Assembly (NCBI RefSeq): GCF_014646515.1
Contig: NZ_BMNK01000025.1
Coordinates: 1-64,000 of the forward strand
Length of the DNA stretch: 64,000 bases
Source: Nonomuraea glycinis
GTDB taxonomy: Bacteria > Actinomycetota > Actinomycetes > Streptosporangiales > Streptosporangiaceae
Direction of reading: 5' to 3'
Shown: positions 27,618-36,138 of the stretch, piece after piece
How the letters are laid out: the number at the start of each line of letters is the position of its first letter
Position numbering within the stretch: position 1 is the first letter of the stretch
Notes under the pieces: generated by a model
What the model was told of the DNA's origin: nothing
What the model saw: only the letters and a program-made list of their open reading frames with translations
Database searches by the model: none
Program-made: the position numbers and the translations under genes

Positions 27618-30440
27618 GTGAGTCTCACACCAGATTCGGTACGACACCCGGTCGTTTTCCAGCCCAGCGATCCGCCCAGATCCGGCTGGATGGCCTTCCT
27701 CGACCCTCAGGGGGACACCATTGCCACCGTCGTGGAGCACCACGACGGGGAGGTGCGCGTCCGCGAGGCTCCGGCCGTCCGCGTCCCGGTCGCCGAGGCG
27801 GTCGCCGCCCTGGCCAGAGCGCGCCGGGACGAGACGGCCCATCCCGCCGCGCGGTTCTGGGGCGCCGCGTCGCTGGTGGCGCTCCAGCTCGTCGCCCGAG
27901 GCCGCATCCTGCCCGGCGTCACGGCGGGTGAGCACGACTCCTGGCGGGCCGGACCCTTCGACGAGGCCGACGCCCGGCGGATCCGCGAGCTGGCCGACGC
28001 CATGCCCGCCGCGGCTCGTGCCCTACCGGTCGATGCGGACCTGCGCCTGGCCGAGGCGGAGGGTCACGTGCGGGCGTTCCTGGACGCGGTGGCCGATGCG
28101 ATGCCGCGCTCCCCCGGCGCGGTGCGGGCCACCGGGACCAGCGCGTTCGCCGCCGCCAAGCCCGTCAAGGTGCCCCGGCTGCGCACCTGGGCGGCGGAGG
28201 TGTCGGCGGGGCTCGACTCCGGCGTGCGGCTGTCCCTGCGGCTGGAGACCGGCGATCCGGCGCGCGCCGAGTTCCGCGCGGTCGCGCAACTGCACAGCCT
28301 GGCCGACCCGTCGCTGGTGGTGGACGCGGCCGACCTGTGGGAGGGGCGCGACCCCGGCTTCGGCGGGCGGGCCAGGATCGACGCGACCATCGCCATCCGC
28401 GGCGCCGCCCGCGCCTGGCCCAGGCTGGACCGGCTGCTGGACAGCGCCGTGCCGGACGAGCTCGTGCTGTCCGACGCCGACGTCGAGGACCTGCTCGCGG
28501 GGGCCGCCGACCGGCTGGCCGCGGCCGGGGTCGAGGTGCACTGGCCCCGATCACTGGTCCAGGGCCTGAGCGCCCGGGCGGTCCTCGGCGAGCGTGACCC
28601 GGCGCCGTCCGACATGCCGTCGTTCCTCGGCGGCGCCCACCTGACCCGCTTCGACTGGCAGGTGGCGCTCGGCGGCGAGCGGCTCACGGCCGCCGAGATG
28701 GACCAGCTGGCCGAGGCGCACCGCCCGGTCGTGCGGCTGCGCGACCAGTGGGTGCTCGTCACCCCCGACGTCGCCCGCAAGGCCCGCCAGCGCGAGCTCA
28801 AGCCGCTGACCGGCCTGGACGCCCTCGGCGCCGCGCTGACCGGGACGGTGGAGGTCGACGGCGAGCAGGTGGCGGTGGAGCCGAGCGACTGGCTGCGCGA
28901 GCTGCGCGACCGGCTGGCCGAGCCGGAGGACATCGGCCCGCCGCCGGGCCTGGCGGCCACCCTGCGCGACTACCAGCTCCAGGGGCTGCGCTGGCTCGCC
29001 AGGATGACCTCGCTCGGGCTCGGCGGCTGCCTGGCCGACGACATGGGTCTGGGCAAGACCATCACGCTGATCGCCCTGCACCTGCACCTGTCCCAGCAGG
29101 GTCAGGAGCAGCACGGCCCGGACCAGCACGGTAAGGAGCAGCACGGTAAGGAGCAGCACAGCCAGGGGCAGGAGGGTCAGGGGCAGGAGGGTCAGGAGCG
29201 GCACGGCCCGGGGCCGACGCTGGTCGTCTGCCCGGCGTCGTTGCTGGGCAACTGGGAGCGTGAGATCGGCAGGTTCGCCCCCGGTGTCCCGGTGCGCCGC
29301 TTCCACGGCGCCGGCCGCGCCCTGGCCGATGAGGGGTTCGTCCTCACCACCTACGGCACCATGCGGCTGGACGCCGAACGCGTCGCCGAGCACCCCTGGG
29401 GCCTGCTCGTCGCCGACGAGGCCCAGCACGTCAAGAACCCGATCTCCGGCACCGCCAAGGCGCTGCGCGAGATCCCGGCGGCCGCCCGCGTCGCGCTGAC
29501 CGGCACCCCGGTGGAGAACAACCTGTCGGAGCTGTGGGCCATCCTCGATTGGACCACCCCCGGACTGCTCGGCCCGCTGGCCAGGTTCCGCTCGCGCTGG
29601 GCCAAGCCCGTCGAGTCCGGCGACCAGGCGACGGCCGAGCGGCTGGCCCGGCTCGTCGGGCCGTTCCTGCTGCGCCGCCGCAAGTCCGACCCCGGCATCG
29701 CGCCCGAGCTGCCGCCCAAGACGGAGACCGACCGGCCGGTGGCCCTCACCACCGAGCAGGCGGGCCTGTATGAGGCGGTCGTGCGGGAGATCCTCGGCCA
29801 GATCGAGTCCGCCCAGGGCATGGCCAGGCGCGGCCTGATCGTCAAGCTGCTGACCGGGCTCAAACAGATCTGCAACCACCCCGCCCAATACCTGCATGAG
29901 GCCACGCCCCGGCTGCCCGGCCGCTCCGGCAAGCTGGAGCTGCTGGACGAGCTGGTCGACACGATCGTCGCGGAGGACGGCGCCGTGCTCGTCTTCACCC
30001 AGTACGTCACCATGGCCAGGCTCCTGGACAAGCACCTGGCCGGCCGCGGCGTCGGCACCCAGCTGCTGCACGGCGGCACCCCGGTGGCCAGGCGCGAGGA
30101 GATGGTCCAGCGCTTCCAGGACGGCGACGTCCCGGTCTTTCTGCTGTCGCTGAAGGCGGCCGGCACCGGGCTCAACCTCACCCGCGCCGACCACGTCATC
30201 CATTACGACCGCTGGTGGAACCCCGCCGTCGAGGACCAGGCCACCGACCGCGCCCACCGCATCGGCCAGACCAGGCCGGTGCAGGTCCACCGGCTGATCG
30301 CCGAAGGCACCATCGAAGACCGCATCGCCCAGATGCTCGACGCCAAGCGCTCCCTGGCCGACGCCGTGCTCGCCGCCGGCGAGGGGGCCTTCACCGAGCT
30401 GACCGACGCCGAACTCGCCGCCCTCGTGGAGCTCCGATGA
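27618..30440 (+). CDS. SNF2-family DEAD/DEAH helicase
   Basis: 940 residues. An N-terminal SNF2-associated bacterial region (about 1-440) precedes the motor. Walker A is DDMGLGKT (474-481), the DEAH-type box is DEAQH (600-604), TGTPVENN is motif III, and QYVT with DRWWNPAVEDQATDRAHRIGQ (from 864) completes the helicase C-domain. Residues 492-533, between motifs I and Ia, are a Gln/His/Gly/Glu-rich repeat insertion. The stop overlaps the SWIM-protein start by four bases; SNF2-SWIM pairs are recurrent in Actinobacteria and act on nucleoprotein in an unknown way. The GTG is at 27618. Confidence 0.92.
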   Translation: MSLTPDSVRHPVVFQPSDPPRSGWMAFLDPQGDTIATVVEHHDGEVRVREAPAVRVPVAEAVAALARARRDETAHPAARFWGAASLVALQLVARGRILPGVTAGEHDSWRAGPFDEADARRIRELADAMPAAARALPVDADLRLAEAEGHVRAFLDAVADAMPRSPGAVRATGTSAFAAAKPVKVPRLRTWAAEVSAGLDSGVRLSLRLETGDPARAEFRAVAQLHSLADPSLVVDAADLWEGRDPGFGGRARIDATIAIRGAARAWPRLDRLLDSAVPDELVLSDADVEDLLAGAADRLAAAGVEVHWPRSLVQGLSARAVLGERDPAPSDMPSFLGGAHLTRFDWQVALGGERLTAAEMDQLAEAHRPVVRLRDQWVLVTPDVARKARQRELKPLTGLDALGAALTGTVEVDGEQVAVEPSDWLRELRDRLAEPEDIGPPPGLAATLRDYQLQGLRWLARMTSLGLGGCLADDMGLGKTITLIALHLHLSQQGQEQHGPDQHGKEQHGKEQHSQGQEGQGQEGQERHGPGPTLVVCPASLLGNWEREIGRFAPGVPVRRFHGAGRALADEGFVLTTYGTMRLDAERVAEHPWGLLVADEAQHVKNPISGTAKALREIPAAARVALTGTPVENNLSELWAILDWTTPGLLGPLARFRSRWAKPVESGDQATAERLARLVGPFLLRRRKSDPGIAPELPPKTETDRPVALTTEQAGLYEAVVREILGQIESAQGMARRGLIVKLLTGLKQICNHPAQYLHEATPRLPGRSGKLELLDELVDTIVAEDGAVLVFTQYVTMARLLDKHLAGRGVGTQLLHGGTPVARREEMVQRFQDGDVPVFLLSLKAAGTGLNLTRADHVIHYDRWWNPAVEDQATDRAHRIGQTRPVQVHRLIAEGTIEDRIAQMLDAKRSLADAVLAAGEGAFTELTDAELAALVELR
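29091..29216 (+). repeat. Short tandem repeats encoding a Q/H/G/E-rich insertion in the helicase
   Basis: The stretch contains a 15-base unit encoding QHGKE (CAGCACGGTAAGGAG) repeated with variation. It is followed by GGTCAGGGGCAGGAG-type units encoding GQGQE. Copy number probably varies between strains. It falls in a surface loop just after the Walker A helix. Confidence 0.8.
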
Positions 30441-31543
30441 ACGCCGCCCGCGGATTTCCCGCCTTCCCCCGCCAGCGCGCCGGCGCCCGCTTCGCCACCG
30501 CCTGGTGGGGCCGGGCCTGGATCAAGGCGCTGGAGGACACCTCCCTCGACCAGATCCTGCTGCAGCGGGGCCGCGCCTACGCCAAGACCGGCCAGGTCGG
30601 CCCCATCACCGTCAGCCCCGGCCGGCTGGCGGCCGTCACCGAGGACGAGTACGACACCGTCGTGCACGTCGAGCAGCTCACCGACGCCGCCTGGGAACGC
30701 TTTCTGGACCAGGTGGCCGCCAAGGCCGGGCACATCGCCGCCCTGCTCGACCGGGACATGCCGCACGACCTCGTCGAGGCGGCGGAGGACGCCGCTGTGC
30801 CCCTGCTGCCCACGGTCGGCGACCTGGAGCCCCGCTGCACCTGCCCGGACTGGGGCCACCCCTGCCAGCACGCGGCCGCCCTGTGCTACCAGGCGTCCTG
30901 GCTGCTCGACGCCGACCCGTTCGTGCTCCTGCTGCTGCGCGGCCGGGACGAGCACGACCTGATCGAGGCGCTGCAGCGGCGCGACCTGCCCGCCACCGCC
31001 CCGCCGGGCACCCCCGCCGCCGACGCGTTCGCCATGGGCGTCCCTCCGCTGCCAAACCCGCCCCCGCTGGACGCCGCCTTCGCGCCGCTGATGCTGGCGC
31101 CCGCCCCCGGCGTCGACGTCGCCGCCCTGCGGGTGCTCGCCGCCTCCGCCGCCTCCCGGGCGCGCGAACTGCTGACCTCCGGCGACCTGCGCACCCTGAC
31201 AGAACATCAGGACAGGGTACGGATGTCCGCCACGTTCGGCCTGGACCTCGGCCTCGATGCCGCCGTCGAGGCATGGCGGCACGGCGGCGTCGACGGCCTG
31301 GACGTGCTCGAATCCGCCTGGACCCCGCCCAGGAAGGACCTGGCCAGGGCCCAGGCGCTGCTGGAGTCCGGCTGGGAGAACGAGCCTCCCCCCGAGGTGG
31401 ACAGGTGGCGCAACCGGTGGACGCTCGGCGAGCGCCAGGTGCGGTACGGGCGCGACGGGCGCTGGTATCCGTTCGCCCGGCGCGGCGACGCGTGGTGGCC
31501 GGCCGGCCCGCCGGAGCGGGACCCGTCGGCCCTGCTCCACTGA
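30437..31543 (+). CDS. SWIM zinc-finger protein
   Basis: 368 residues. The SWIM motif CTCPDWGHPCQHAAA has ligands Cys134, Cys136, Cys143 and His145 (C-x-C-x6-C-x-H), which bind zinc and mediate DNA or protein contacts. The N-terminal WWGRAWIKALE and YAKTGQVG are conserved in this actinobacterial group. ATGA overlap with the SNF2 gene implies a stable partner relationship. The rest of the protein is helical with Pro/Ala-rich linkers and no recognised enzyme domain. Confidence 0.88.
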   Translation: MNAARGFPAFPRQRAGARFATAWWGRAWIKALEDTSLDQILLQRGRAYAKTGQVGPITVSPGRLAAVTEDEYDTVVHVEQLTDAAWERFLDQVAAKAGHIAALLDRDMPHDLVEAAEDAAVPLLPTVGDLEPRCTCPDWGHPCQHAAALCYQASWLLDADPFVLLLLRGRDEHDLIEALQRRDLPATAPPGTPAADAFAMGVPPLPNPPPLDAAFAPLMLAPAPGVDVAALRVLAASAASRARELLTSGDLRTLTEHQDRVRMSATFGLDLGLDAAVEAWRHGGVDGLDVLESAWTPPRKDLARAQALLESGWENEPPPEVDRWRNRWTLGERQVRYGRDGRWYPFARRGDAWWPAGPPERDPSALLH

Positions 31544-31551
31544 CGCCCGGA

Positions 31552-31950
31552 TCAGGCGAGGTTGAGCTGCCAGGACACGCCGAACCGGTCGGACACCCAG
31601 CCGAACTTGGTGCTGAACCCGTAGTTGCCGAGGGGCATCAGCGTCTCGCCCTTCTCCGACAGCGCCGTGAACAGCCGCTCGAGCTCGGCCTCCGTCTCGC
31701 ACTGGACGTAGAGCGAGATCGACGGGGTGAACGTGAACGCGTGATGCACGGCGCTGTCGATGGCCATGTACTCATGGCCCGCCAGCTTGAACGTGGCGTG
31801 CATCACGCTGCCCTCGGCGCCCGGCTCACCCGGGCCGTAGCGGGTGATGGCGAGCACTTCGGCGTCGTCGAAGAGAGAGATGTAGAAGGTCATCGCCTCT
31901 TCGGCGATGCCTCCTTCGAACATCAGGAAGGTGGTGATCTTCTGCGGCAT
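31552..31950 (-). CDS. VOC family protein, PhnB-like
   Basis: 132 residues. MPQKITTFLMFEGGIAEEAM, the RYGPGEPGAEGSVMHATF stretch and the end GWVSDRFGVSWQLNL are typical of PhnB/3-demethylubiquinone-methyltransferase-like VOC proteins of unknown reaction. GGAGAG lies eight bases before this ATG; an upstream in-frame GTG at 31959 overlaps the previous stop. It is the last gene of an ArsR-SRPBCC-VOC operon. Confidence 0.85.
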   Translation of the reverse strand: MPQKITTFLMFEGGIAEEAMTFYISLFDDAEVLAITRYGPGEPGAEGSVMHATFKLAGHEYMAIDSAVHHAFTFTPSISLYVQCETEAELERLFTALSEKGETLMPLGNYGFSTKFGWVSDRFGVSWQLNLA

Positions 31951-31955
31951 GGTGG

Positions 31956-32567
31956 TCACTCTCCAGAGGGTGCGTAGAAGGCGGTGGTGGCCGCGGTGGC
32001 CGCGGCGACCTGCTCGGCGTCGGCGCCGGTGGCCAGGAACGTCTCGCCCCAGGCCTGACTGATGCGGGTGATGAACTGCCTGCCCTCCTCGGTCTCGTGG
32101 AAGGTCTCGTGATCCGGCAGCACGCCGCCGCTCAGGTGCAGGCTCAGGCCGAGCAGCGACAGGTCCCAGCCGACGCCGACCGCGCCGGGACCGAACCGCG
32201 TCCACATGTCGGGCGGTGGCTCCGCGGTGTGCCGCAGCTCGAAGCGGGTGCCGCCGTCCTCGGCGGACAGGCGCACCTCCACCTCCGAGGCGGGCGGGCC
32301 GCCGTACACCCAGCTCACCTTGAGCAGGCTGGGCGGCTCGCACTGCAGGATCTCACCGCTGGCGTTGCTCTCAAGCTGGAAGGAGCCGCCGAGGCGGAGG
32401 TCTCCGGTGATCGGCGTCAGCCAGCGGCTGATCCGCTCAGCGGTCGTGCAGGCGTCCCAGACATCCTTGGTCTCGGCGTCGAAGTGCCGGGTCACCAGAA
32501 GGCTCTTGGTCTCGCCGCTCTCCTTGAGTTCGCGATGGGTTCGCGTGATCTCGTCGATGATGTCCAT
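31956..32567 (-). CDS. SRPBCC (AHSA1/START-like) family protein
   Basis: 203 residues. A helix-grip ligand-binding fold is marked by LLVTRHFDAETKDVWDACTT, ERISRWLTPITGDLRLGG and GGTRFELRHTAEPP. Such proteins co-occur with ArsR regulators in actinomycetes and bind unknown hydrophobic ligands. Its start overlaps the stop of the ArsR gene by one base and its end is next to the VOC gene. Confidence 0.85.
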   Translation of the reverse strand: MDIIDEITRTHRELKESGETKSLLVTRHFDAETKDVWDACTTAERISRWLTPITGDLRLGGSFQLESNASGEILQCEPPSLLKVSWVYGGPPASEVEVRLSAEDGGTRFELRHTAEPPPDMWTRFGPGAVGVGWDLSLLGLSLHLSGGVLPDHETFHETEEGRQFITRISQAWGETFLATGADAEQVAAATAATTAFYAPSGE

Positions 32568-32926
32568 CAGTCGGGCTCGTCTTTCGGTCGTGGTTCAGAG
32601 GGTCGGCGGTCGCGCTTGCCGCGGGCCAGCTCCGTCGCCAGGGCGTCCAGGCGCTGGTTCCAGAAACCGCGGAAACGCTCCAGCCACTCGTCGACCTCGC
32701 GCAGCGGACCCGGGTCCACGGCGTAGAGCCGCCGGGTGCCCTGGGCGCGGACGCTGGCGAAGCCGTTGTCCCGCAGCACTTTCAGGTGCTGGGAGACCGC
32801 GGGCTGGGAGATGCCGTACTCGCGCTGGATGACGGCGGTGACCTCGCCGGAGCTCAGCTCGCCGTCGGCGAGCAACTCCAGGATCCGGCGCCGGACAGGG
32901 TCACCGAGAACGTCGAATGCGTGCAC
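32567..32926 (-). CDS. ArsR family transcriptional regulator
   Basis: 119 residues. A winged helix-turn-helix is marked by VLGDPVRRRILELLADGELSS, GISQPAVSQHLKVLRDNGF and RRLYAVDPGPL. The metal-binding ELCVC box is absent, as in the SRPBCC-associated subgroup that does not sense metals. The GTG start sits seven bases after a -10 element, suggesting a leaderless mRNA, although TGAGG is also present. It likely represses its own operon with the SRPBCC and VOC genes. Confidence 0.88.
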   Translation of the reverse strand: MHAFDVLGDPVRRRILELLADGELSSGEVTAVIQREYGISQPAVSQHLKVLRDNGFASVRAQGTRRLYAVDPGPLREVDEWLERFRGFWNQRLDALATELARGKRDRRPSEPRPKDEPD

Positions 32927-32932
32927 GACCTC

Positions 32933-32962
32933 ATTATTTCAGGGTGCACTTATATAAGTCAA
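32933..32962 (-). promoter_or_regulatory. ArsR promoter with palindromic operator in the spacer
   Basis: On the minus strand TTGACT (32962-32957) and AATAAT (32938-32933) are 18 bases apart. The perfect palindrome ACTTATATAAGT at 32948-32959 lies between and partly on the -35, a classic autorepression layout. Confidence 0.6.
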
Positions 32963-32981
32963 ACCTGCTATATGCGCTGGG

Positions 32982-33857
32982 TCAGGGGCGGGTGCCGATG
33001 ATGACGGTCGCGTCCCATTCGTCGGAGATGGTCACGCGGGCGTCGAGGCCGTGGCGGGTCACGGCCTCGACGGCCTGCGGCACCTGGCGTTCGCTGGTCT
33101 CGAACAGCAGGTGGCCGCCCGGCGCGAGCCACTTCCCCGCCTCGGCCGTCACCCGGCGCAGGACGTCGAGGCCGTCCGCGCCACCGTCGAGCGCTACCCG
33201 GGCCTCGTGCAGGCGAGCTTCCGAGGGGAGCAGGTCGATCTCACCGGTGGGCACGTACGGCACGTTGGCGAGCAGCAGGTCGATCCGGCCCAGCAGGTCA
33301 GAGGGCAGCGGCTCGTACAGGTCGCCCTCGTACACCCGACCGCCGGCGGCGGTGAGGTTGCGGCGGGCGCACGCGACCGCGGCCGGGTCGATGTCGGAGG
33401 CGTGCAGCTCGACCCGCTCCAGCACCGCGACCAGGGCGGCCCCCAGCGCCCCGGTGCCGCAGCACAGATCGACGGCCACCACCGGCCGCTCCCCGGACGG
33501 CGTCGGGGCGGTGGGATGAGGAGCGTACGGCGTGGGGGTGAGCGGGGAGGGCTTGGCAGCCAGGGCGGTGGGATCGGGGACGTACGGCGTGGGGGCCAGG
33601 GCGGTGGCCTGGCGGAGGAGGAATTCGGTGCGGGGGCGGGGCACGAAGACGCCGGGGTCGACGGCGACGCGCAGCCCGCAGAACTCCGCCCAGCCGAGGA
33701 CGTGTTCGAGCGGCAGGCCACCGGCTCGCCGGTCCACCATGTCGATGAGCTCCGCCGGGGTCTGTGCCGTAGCGATGAGCAGACGGGCTTCGTCCTCGGC
33801 GAAGACGCAGCCGGCGGCGCGGAGTCTGGTGACGATGGCGGAATGAGGGAGGGACAT
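32982..33857 (-). CDS. PrmC/HemK-related putative protein N5-glutamine methyltransferase
   Basis: 291 residues. SAM motif I is VDLCCGTGALGAAL (129-142), motif II ASDIDPAA, and VPRPRTE (72-78) replaces the usual IPRPETE. The catalytic NPPY of true PrmC is NVPY (198-201) here, as in the PrmC-related subfamily rather than PrmC itself. The target glutamine protein is unknown. Residues 86-124 are a Pro-rich insertion formed by duplication. It is monocistronic, next to the ArsR promoter. Confidence 0.82.
   Translation of the reverse strand: MSLPHSAIVTRLRAAGCVFAEDEARLLIATAQTPAELIDMVDRRAGGLPLEHVLGWAEFCGLRVAVDPGVFVPRPRTEFLLRQATALAPTPYVPDPTALAAKPSPLTPTPYAPHPTAPTPSGERPVVAVDLCCGTGALGAALVAVLERVELHASDIDPAAVACARRNLTAAGGRVYEGDLYEPLPSDLLGRIDLLLANVPYVPTGEIDLLPSEARLHEARVALDGGADGLDVLRRVTAEAGKWLAPGGHLLFETSERQVPQAVEAVTRHGLDARVTISDEWDATVIIGTRP
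33486..33602 (-). repeat. In-frame 57-bp duplication in the PrmC-like gene
   Basis: Two similar copies, starting near 33505 and 33562, share GTACGGCGTGGGGG and GGGCGGTGGGAT blocks. They encode TPYVPDPTA and TPYAPHPTA. This is a proline-rich linker expansion just before SAM motif I. Confidence 0.65.
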
Positions 33858-34416
33858 GAGCGCCTTTCGGGGATGCTGTGGGCGCTCTCCCGGTCACCTA
33901 TGCCAGGTGATCCGCGCGGCCGTGAGGTGAGAGCACCCGACCTGGTCCAGCGGTAATGGGTCTCACCTCCTCGGTCGTGTCGGTCAACTGCCGGCGACGC
34001 GCACACTATCCGAGCCGATCGGCGGCGCGCAAACCTCGGCGGGCGGGCTCCTCGGCCAGGGAGAACACGCGGGCGCCGTCGAGGGGGCCGGACCGGTCAG
34101 GGTCCGCCGAGATTGACAGGCACGGTCGGACGTCGTGTAATCGTCGGCAGGTCGCGTGACGCCATCTGGAGGACGGTGGCGGCATGGAGGCCGCGCAGCA
34201 AGGGACGATACCGTGACTTCACAGCTCACCGGCAGCGACTGATCTGATCGCGCCCGCGCGCCGTCCCCGCGCTCGGTGGTGTTGACCGCCGCCTCGTTCA
34301 CGTGTCCCGTGTTCTTCGAGGCTTGCCTGCCCACGGCCTGGGCGTCGGCGTGCGATGTACCGAAATTTCGCCGCATATCCCTGCGGTCTTGTCCGCACGC
34401 CCGAAGAAAGCAGAGC
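33858..34416. other. 559-base intergenic region with an inverted repeat
   Basis: No convincing gene is visible. GAGGTGAGA (33924-33932) and TCTCACCTC (33961-33969) are exact inverted complements and can extend with CCC/GGG across a bulge, giving a stem of about 12 pairs around a 22-25-base loop. The rest is GC-rich and lacks coding bias in any frame. A TTGACC at 34285-34290 could begin the promoter of the downstream nitroreductase gene. Confidence 0.35.
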
Positions 34417-35250
34417 ATGCCCGACTTCAACCAGCAGATCATCGACCAGTTCCGCGCCAACCAGGGCCAGGTAGGCCCGCCCCTCGAAGGGGCCAGGCTG
34501 CTCCTTCTGACCACCACGGGAGCCAGGACCGGCGCCCGTCACACCACCCCGCTCGGCTACCTGCCGGACGCTTCCGGCAGCGTGTTCGTCATCGCCTCGG
34601 CCGGCGGCGCCCCCACCAACCCGGCCTGGTACCACAACCTGCGCGCCAACCCCCGGGTCACCATCGAGGACGGGATGTTCACCCGCGAAGCCGACGCGCG
34701 GATCCTTCAGGGCGGCGAACGCGACGAGATCTTCGCTCGCGCCGTCGAAGCCGATCCCGGCTGGGCCGAATACCAGGCCACCTCCGGGCGCGTCATCCCC
34801 GTCGTCGCGCTGACCCCCGTCGGTACCCCCACCGCGAACGTCACCCGGGGAGGGGACGGGCTCAAGGCGATCCATGACGCGTTCCGCCGGGAGCTCGCCC
34901 TGGTCCGCAAGGAGGTGGCGGAGTCCGGGCCCGGCCTCGGCTCGCAACTGCGCATCAACTGCCTCGCCTTGTGCCAAGGGCTGGAACACCACCACCTGAT
35001 GGAGGACGGGCACATGTTCCCGCACCTCGACGGGCAGCACCCCGGACTCGCCCCGGCCCTGACGCGGCTGCGCCGCGAGCATCAGGAGATCAAGTCGCTG
35101 CTCGACGAGCTCCAGAAGCTCGTCTCAGGCGACGGTACGGATCCAGCGACCCTGCTCGGCGAGGTGGAACGGCTGATCGCCGAGCTCGACGCCCACCTCA
35201 CCTATGAGGAGGAGCACCTCATCCCGATCCTGAACGAGATCATGCCCTAG
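34417..35250 (+). CDS. F420-dependent nitroreductase/hemerythrin fusion protein
   Basis: 277 residues with two domains. Residues 1-142 are the DDN-type deazaflavin-dependent nitroreductase fold (LLLTTTGARTGARHTTPLGY, NPAWYHNLRANPRVTIE), which uses F420H2 on quinone-like or nitro substrates. Residues 148-272 are a hemerythrin-like four-helix bundle with candidate iron ligands His153, His191-193, Glu196, His222, His260 and Glu/His at 264-267. A diiron O2- or NO-sensing part linked to an F420 reductase suggests redox defence. The ATG at 34417 starts a typical family N-terminus; the frame extends upstream to 34276. Confidence 0.85.
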   Translation: MPDFNQQIIDQFRANQGQVGPPLEGARLLLLTTTGARTGARHTTPLGYLPDASGSVFVIASAGGAPTNPAWYHNLRANPRVTIEDGMFTREADARILQGGERDEIFARAVEADPGWAEYQATSGRVIPVVALTPVGTPTANVTRGGDGLKAIHDAFRRELALVRKEVAESGPGLGSQLRINCLALCQGLEHHHLMEDGHMFPHLDGQHPGLAPALTRLRREHQEIKSLLDELQKLVSGDGTDPATLLGEVERLIAELDAHLTYEEEHLIPILNEIMP

Positions 35251-35255
35251 CACCG

Positions 35256-35290
35256 CCGAGCAGGCGGCCGGCGACTCGCCGCCTGCTCGG
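35256..35290. terminator. Bidirectional terminator hairpin
   Basis: CCGAGCAGGCGG (35256-35267) and CCGCCTGCTCGG (35279-35290) form a perfect 12-bp stem with an 11-base loop between convergent genes ending at 35250 and 35299. Confidence 0.8.
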
Positions 35291-35298
35291 TCGCCGGG

Positions 35299-36138
35299 TC
35301 ACGGCAGCCGGCCGCCGAGCACGTCGCGCAGGGTGGCGGCGAAGGCCCGGGGGCGGAAGACGCTGCCGTTGTGGCCGCCGGGGAACTCGGCGTACGGGGT
35401 GCCGAGCTCTTCGGCGAGCAGGCGGGCGCAGCGGTGGGCCCAGATGTGCGCGGAGGCCTGGCCGACGGCGGGCACGATCCGGGTGGACGCCTCCTTCAGG
35501 GCGGCCAGGTCCAGCCGATGACGGCGCACCGCCGGGGCGTCATGGGTCAGGAAGTACTCCATGTTCGGCAGTCGCTCCGGGCCGAGTGGCATGAGCACCA
35601 CGTCCGGCTCGCGGTCGGCGGGGTCGATGCCGGCGAAGGCCGCGAAGGTGAGCATCGCCGCTGAGGCGTCCGCCGCCTGGAAGGCGTCCTCGGCCCTCCG
35701 CTGGTCATCGCGGGCGCTCGTACGCTCGGGCTCGGGCAGCAGTTGGGTCGCGGGCGGCTCGTGCGCGACCAGGAGGCCGACCTGCTCGGGGTGGCGGGAC
35801 ACCAGCTCCAGGGAGATCAGCGCGCCGATGCTGCTGCCGAAGACGTACGCGGGCTCTGCCGTCAGGGCGGCGAGGAGCAGGTGGACGTCGTCGGCGTGGG
35901 TGGTGACGGTCGGCGACTGTGCCGGGTCGTGGACCGTGCTTCCGGACAGGCCGCGCCGATCGTAGGTGAGCACGGTGTAGGAGTCGGCGAGGTGGGCGGC
36001 GAGGTCGGCGCCGGCCGCCGCGTCCCCGTCGCCGCCGGCGATCAGCAGAAGCAGCGGGCCGTTGCCCCGTCGCAGGTAGCGCAGGCGGGCCCCGGGCACG
36101 TCCAGCGTGCCAACTCCATCTGATTCTAGATGCATCAT
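35299..36138 (-). CDS. Alpha/beta hydrolase
   Basis: 279 residues, no signal peptide. The fold is shown by LLLLIAGGDGDAA (oxyanion loop), TYDRRGLSGS, nucleophile Ser in VFGSSIGALISLEL (G-S-S-I-G instead of the commoner G-x-S-x-G with Gly/Leu), and His in FPGGHNGSVF. Adjacent ATGs at 36138 and 36135 both fit. It is divergent from a MarR regulator with a repeat-rich shared promoter, so it is probably the regulated enzyme. Confidence 0.83.
   Translation of the reverse strand: MMHLESDGVGTLDVPGARLRYLRRGNGPLLLLIAGGDGDAAAGADLAAHLADSYTVLTYDRRGLSGSTVHDPAQSPTVTTHADDVHLLLAALTAEPAYVFGSSIGALISLELVSRHPEQVGLLVAHEPPATQLLPEPERTSARDDQRRAEDAFQAADASAAMLTFAAFAGIDPADREPDVVLMPLGPERLPNMEYFLTHDAPAVRRHRLDLAALKEASTRIVPAVGQASAHIWAHRCARLLAEELGTPYAEFPGGHNGSVFRPRAFAATLRDVLGGRLP

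Noticed and set aside
29091..29216. CRISPR-like repeat pattern
   Set aside because: The units are short, in frame, contiguous and inside a helicase gene; no spacers are present.
33995..34110. Leftward stretch reading SGPLDGARVFSLAEEP, reminiscent of a CoA-transferase N-terminus
   Set aside because: The similarity is limited to about 15 residues and stops soon after; not enough for a pseudogene call.
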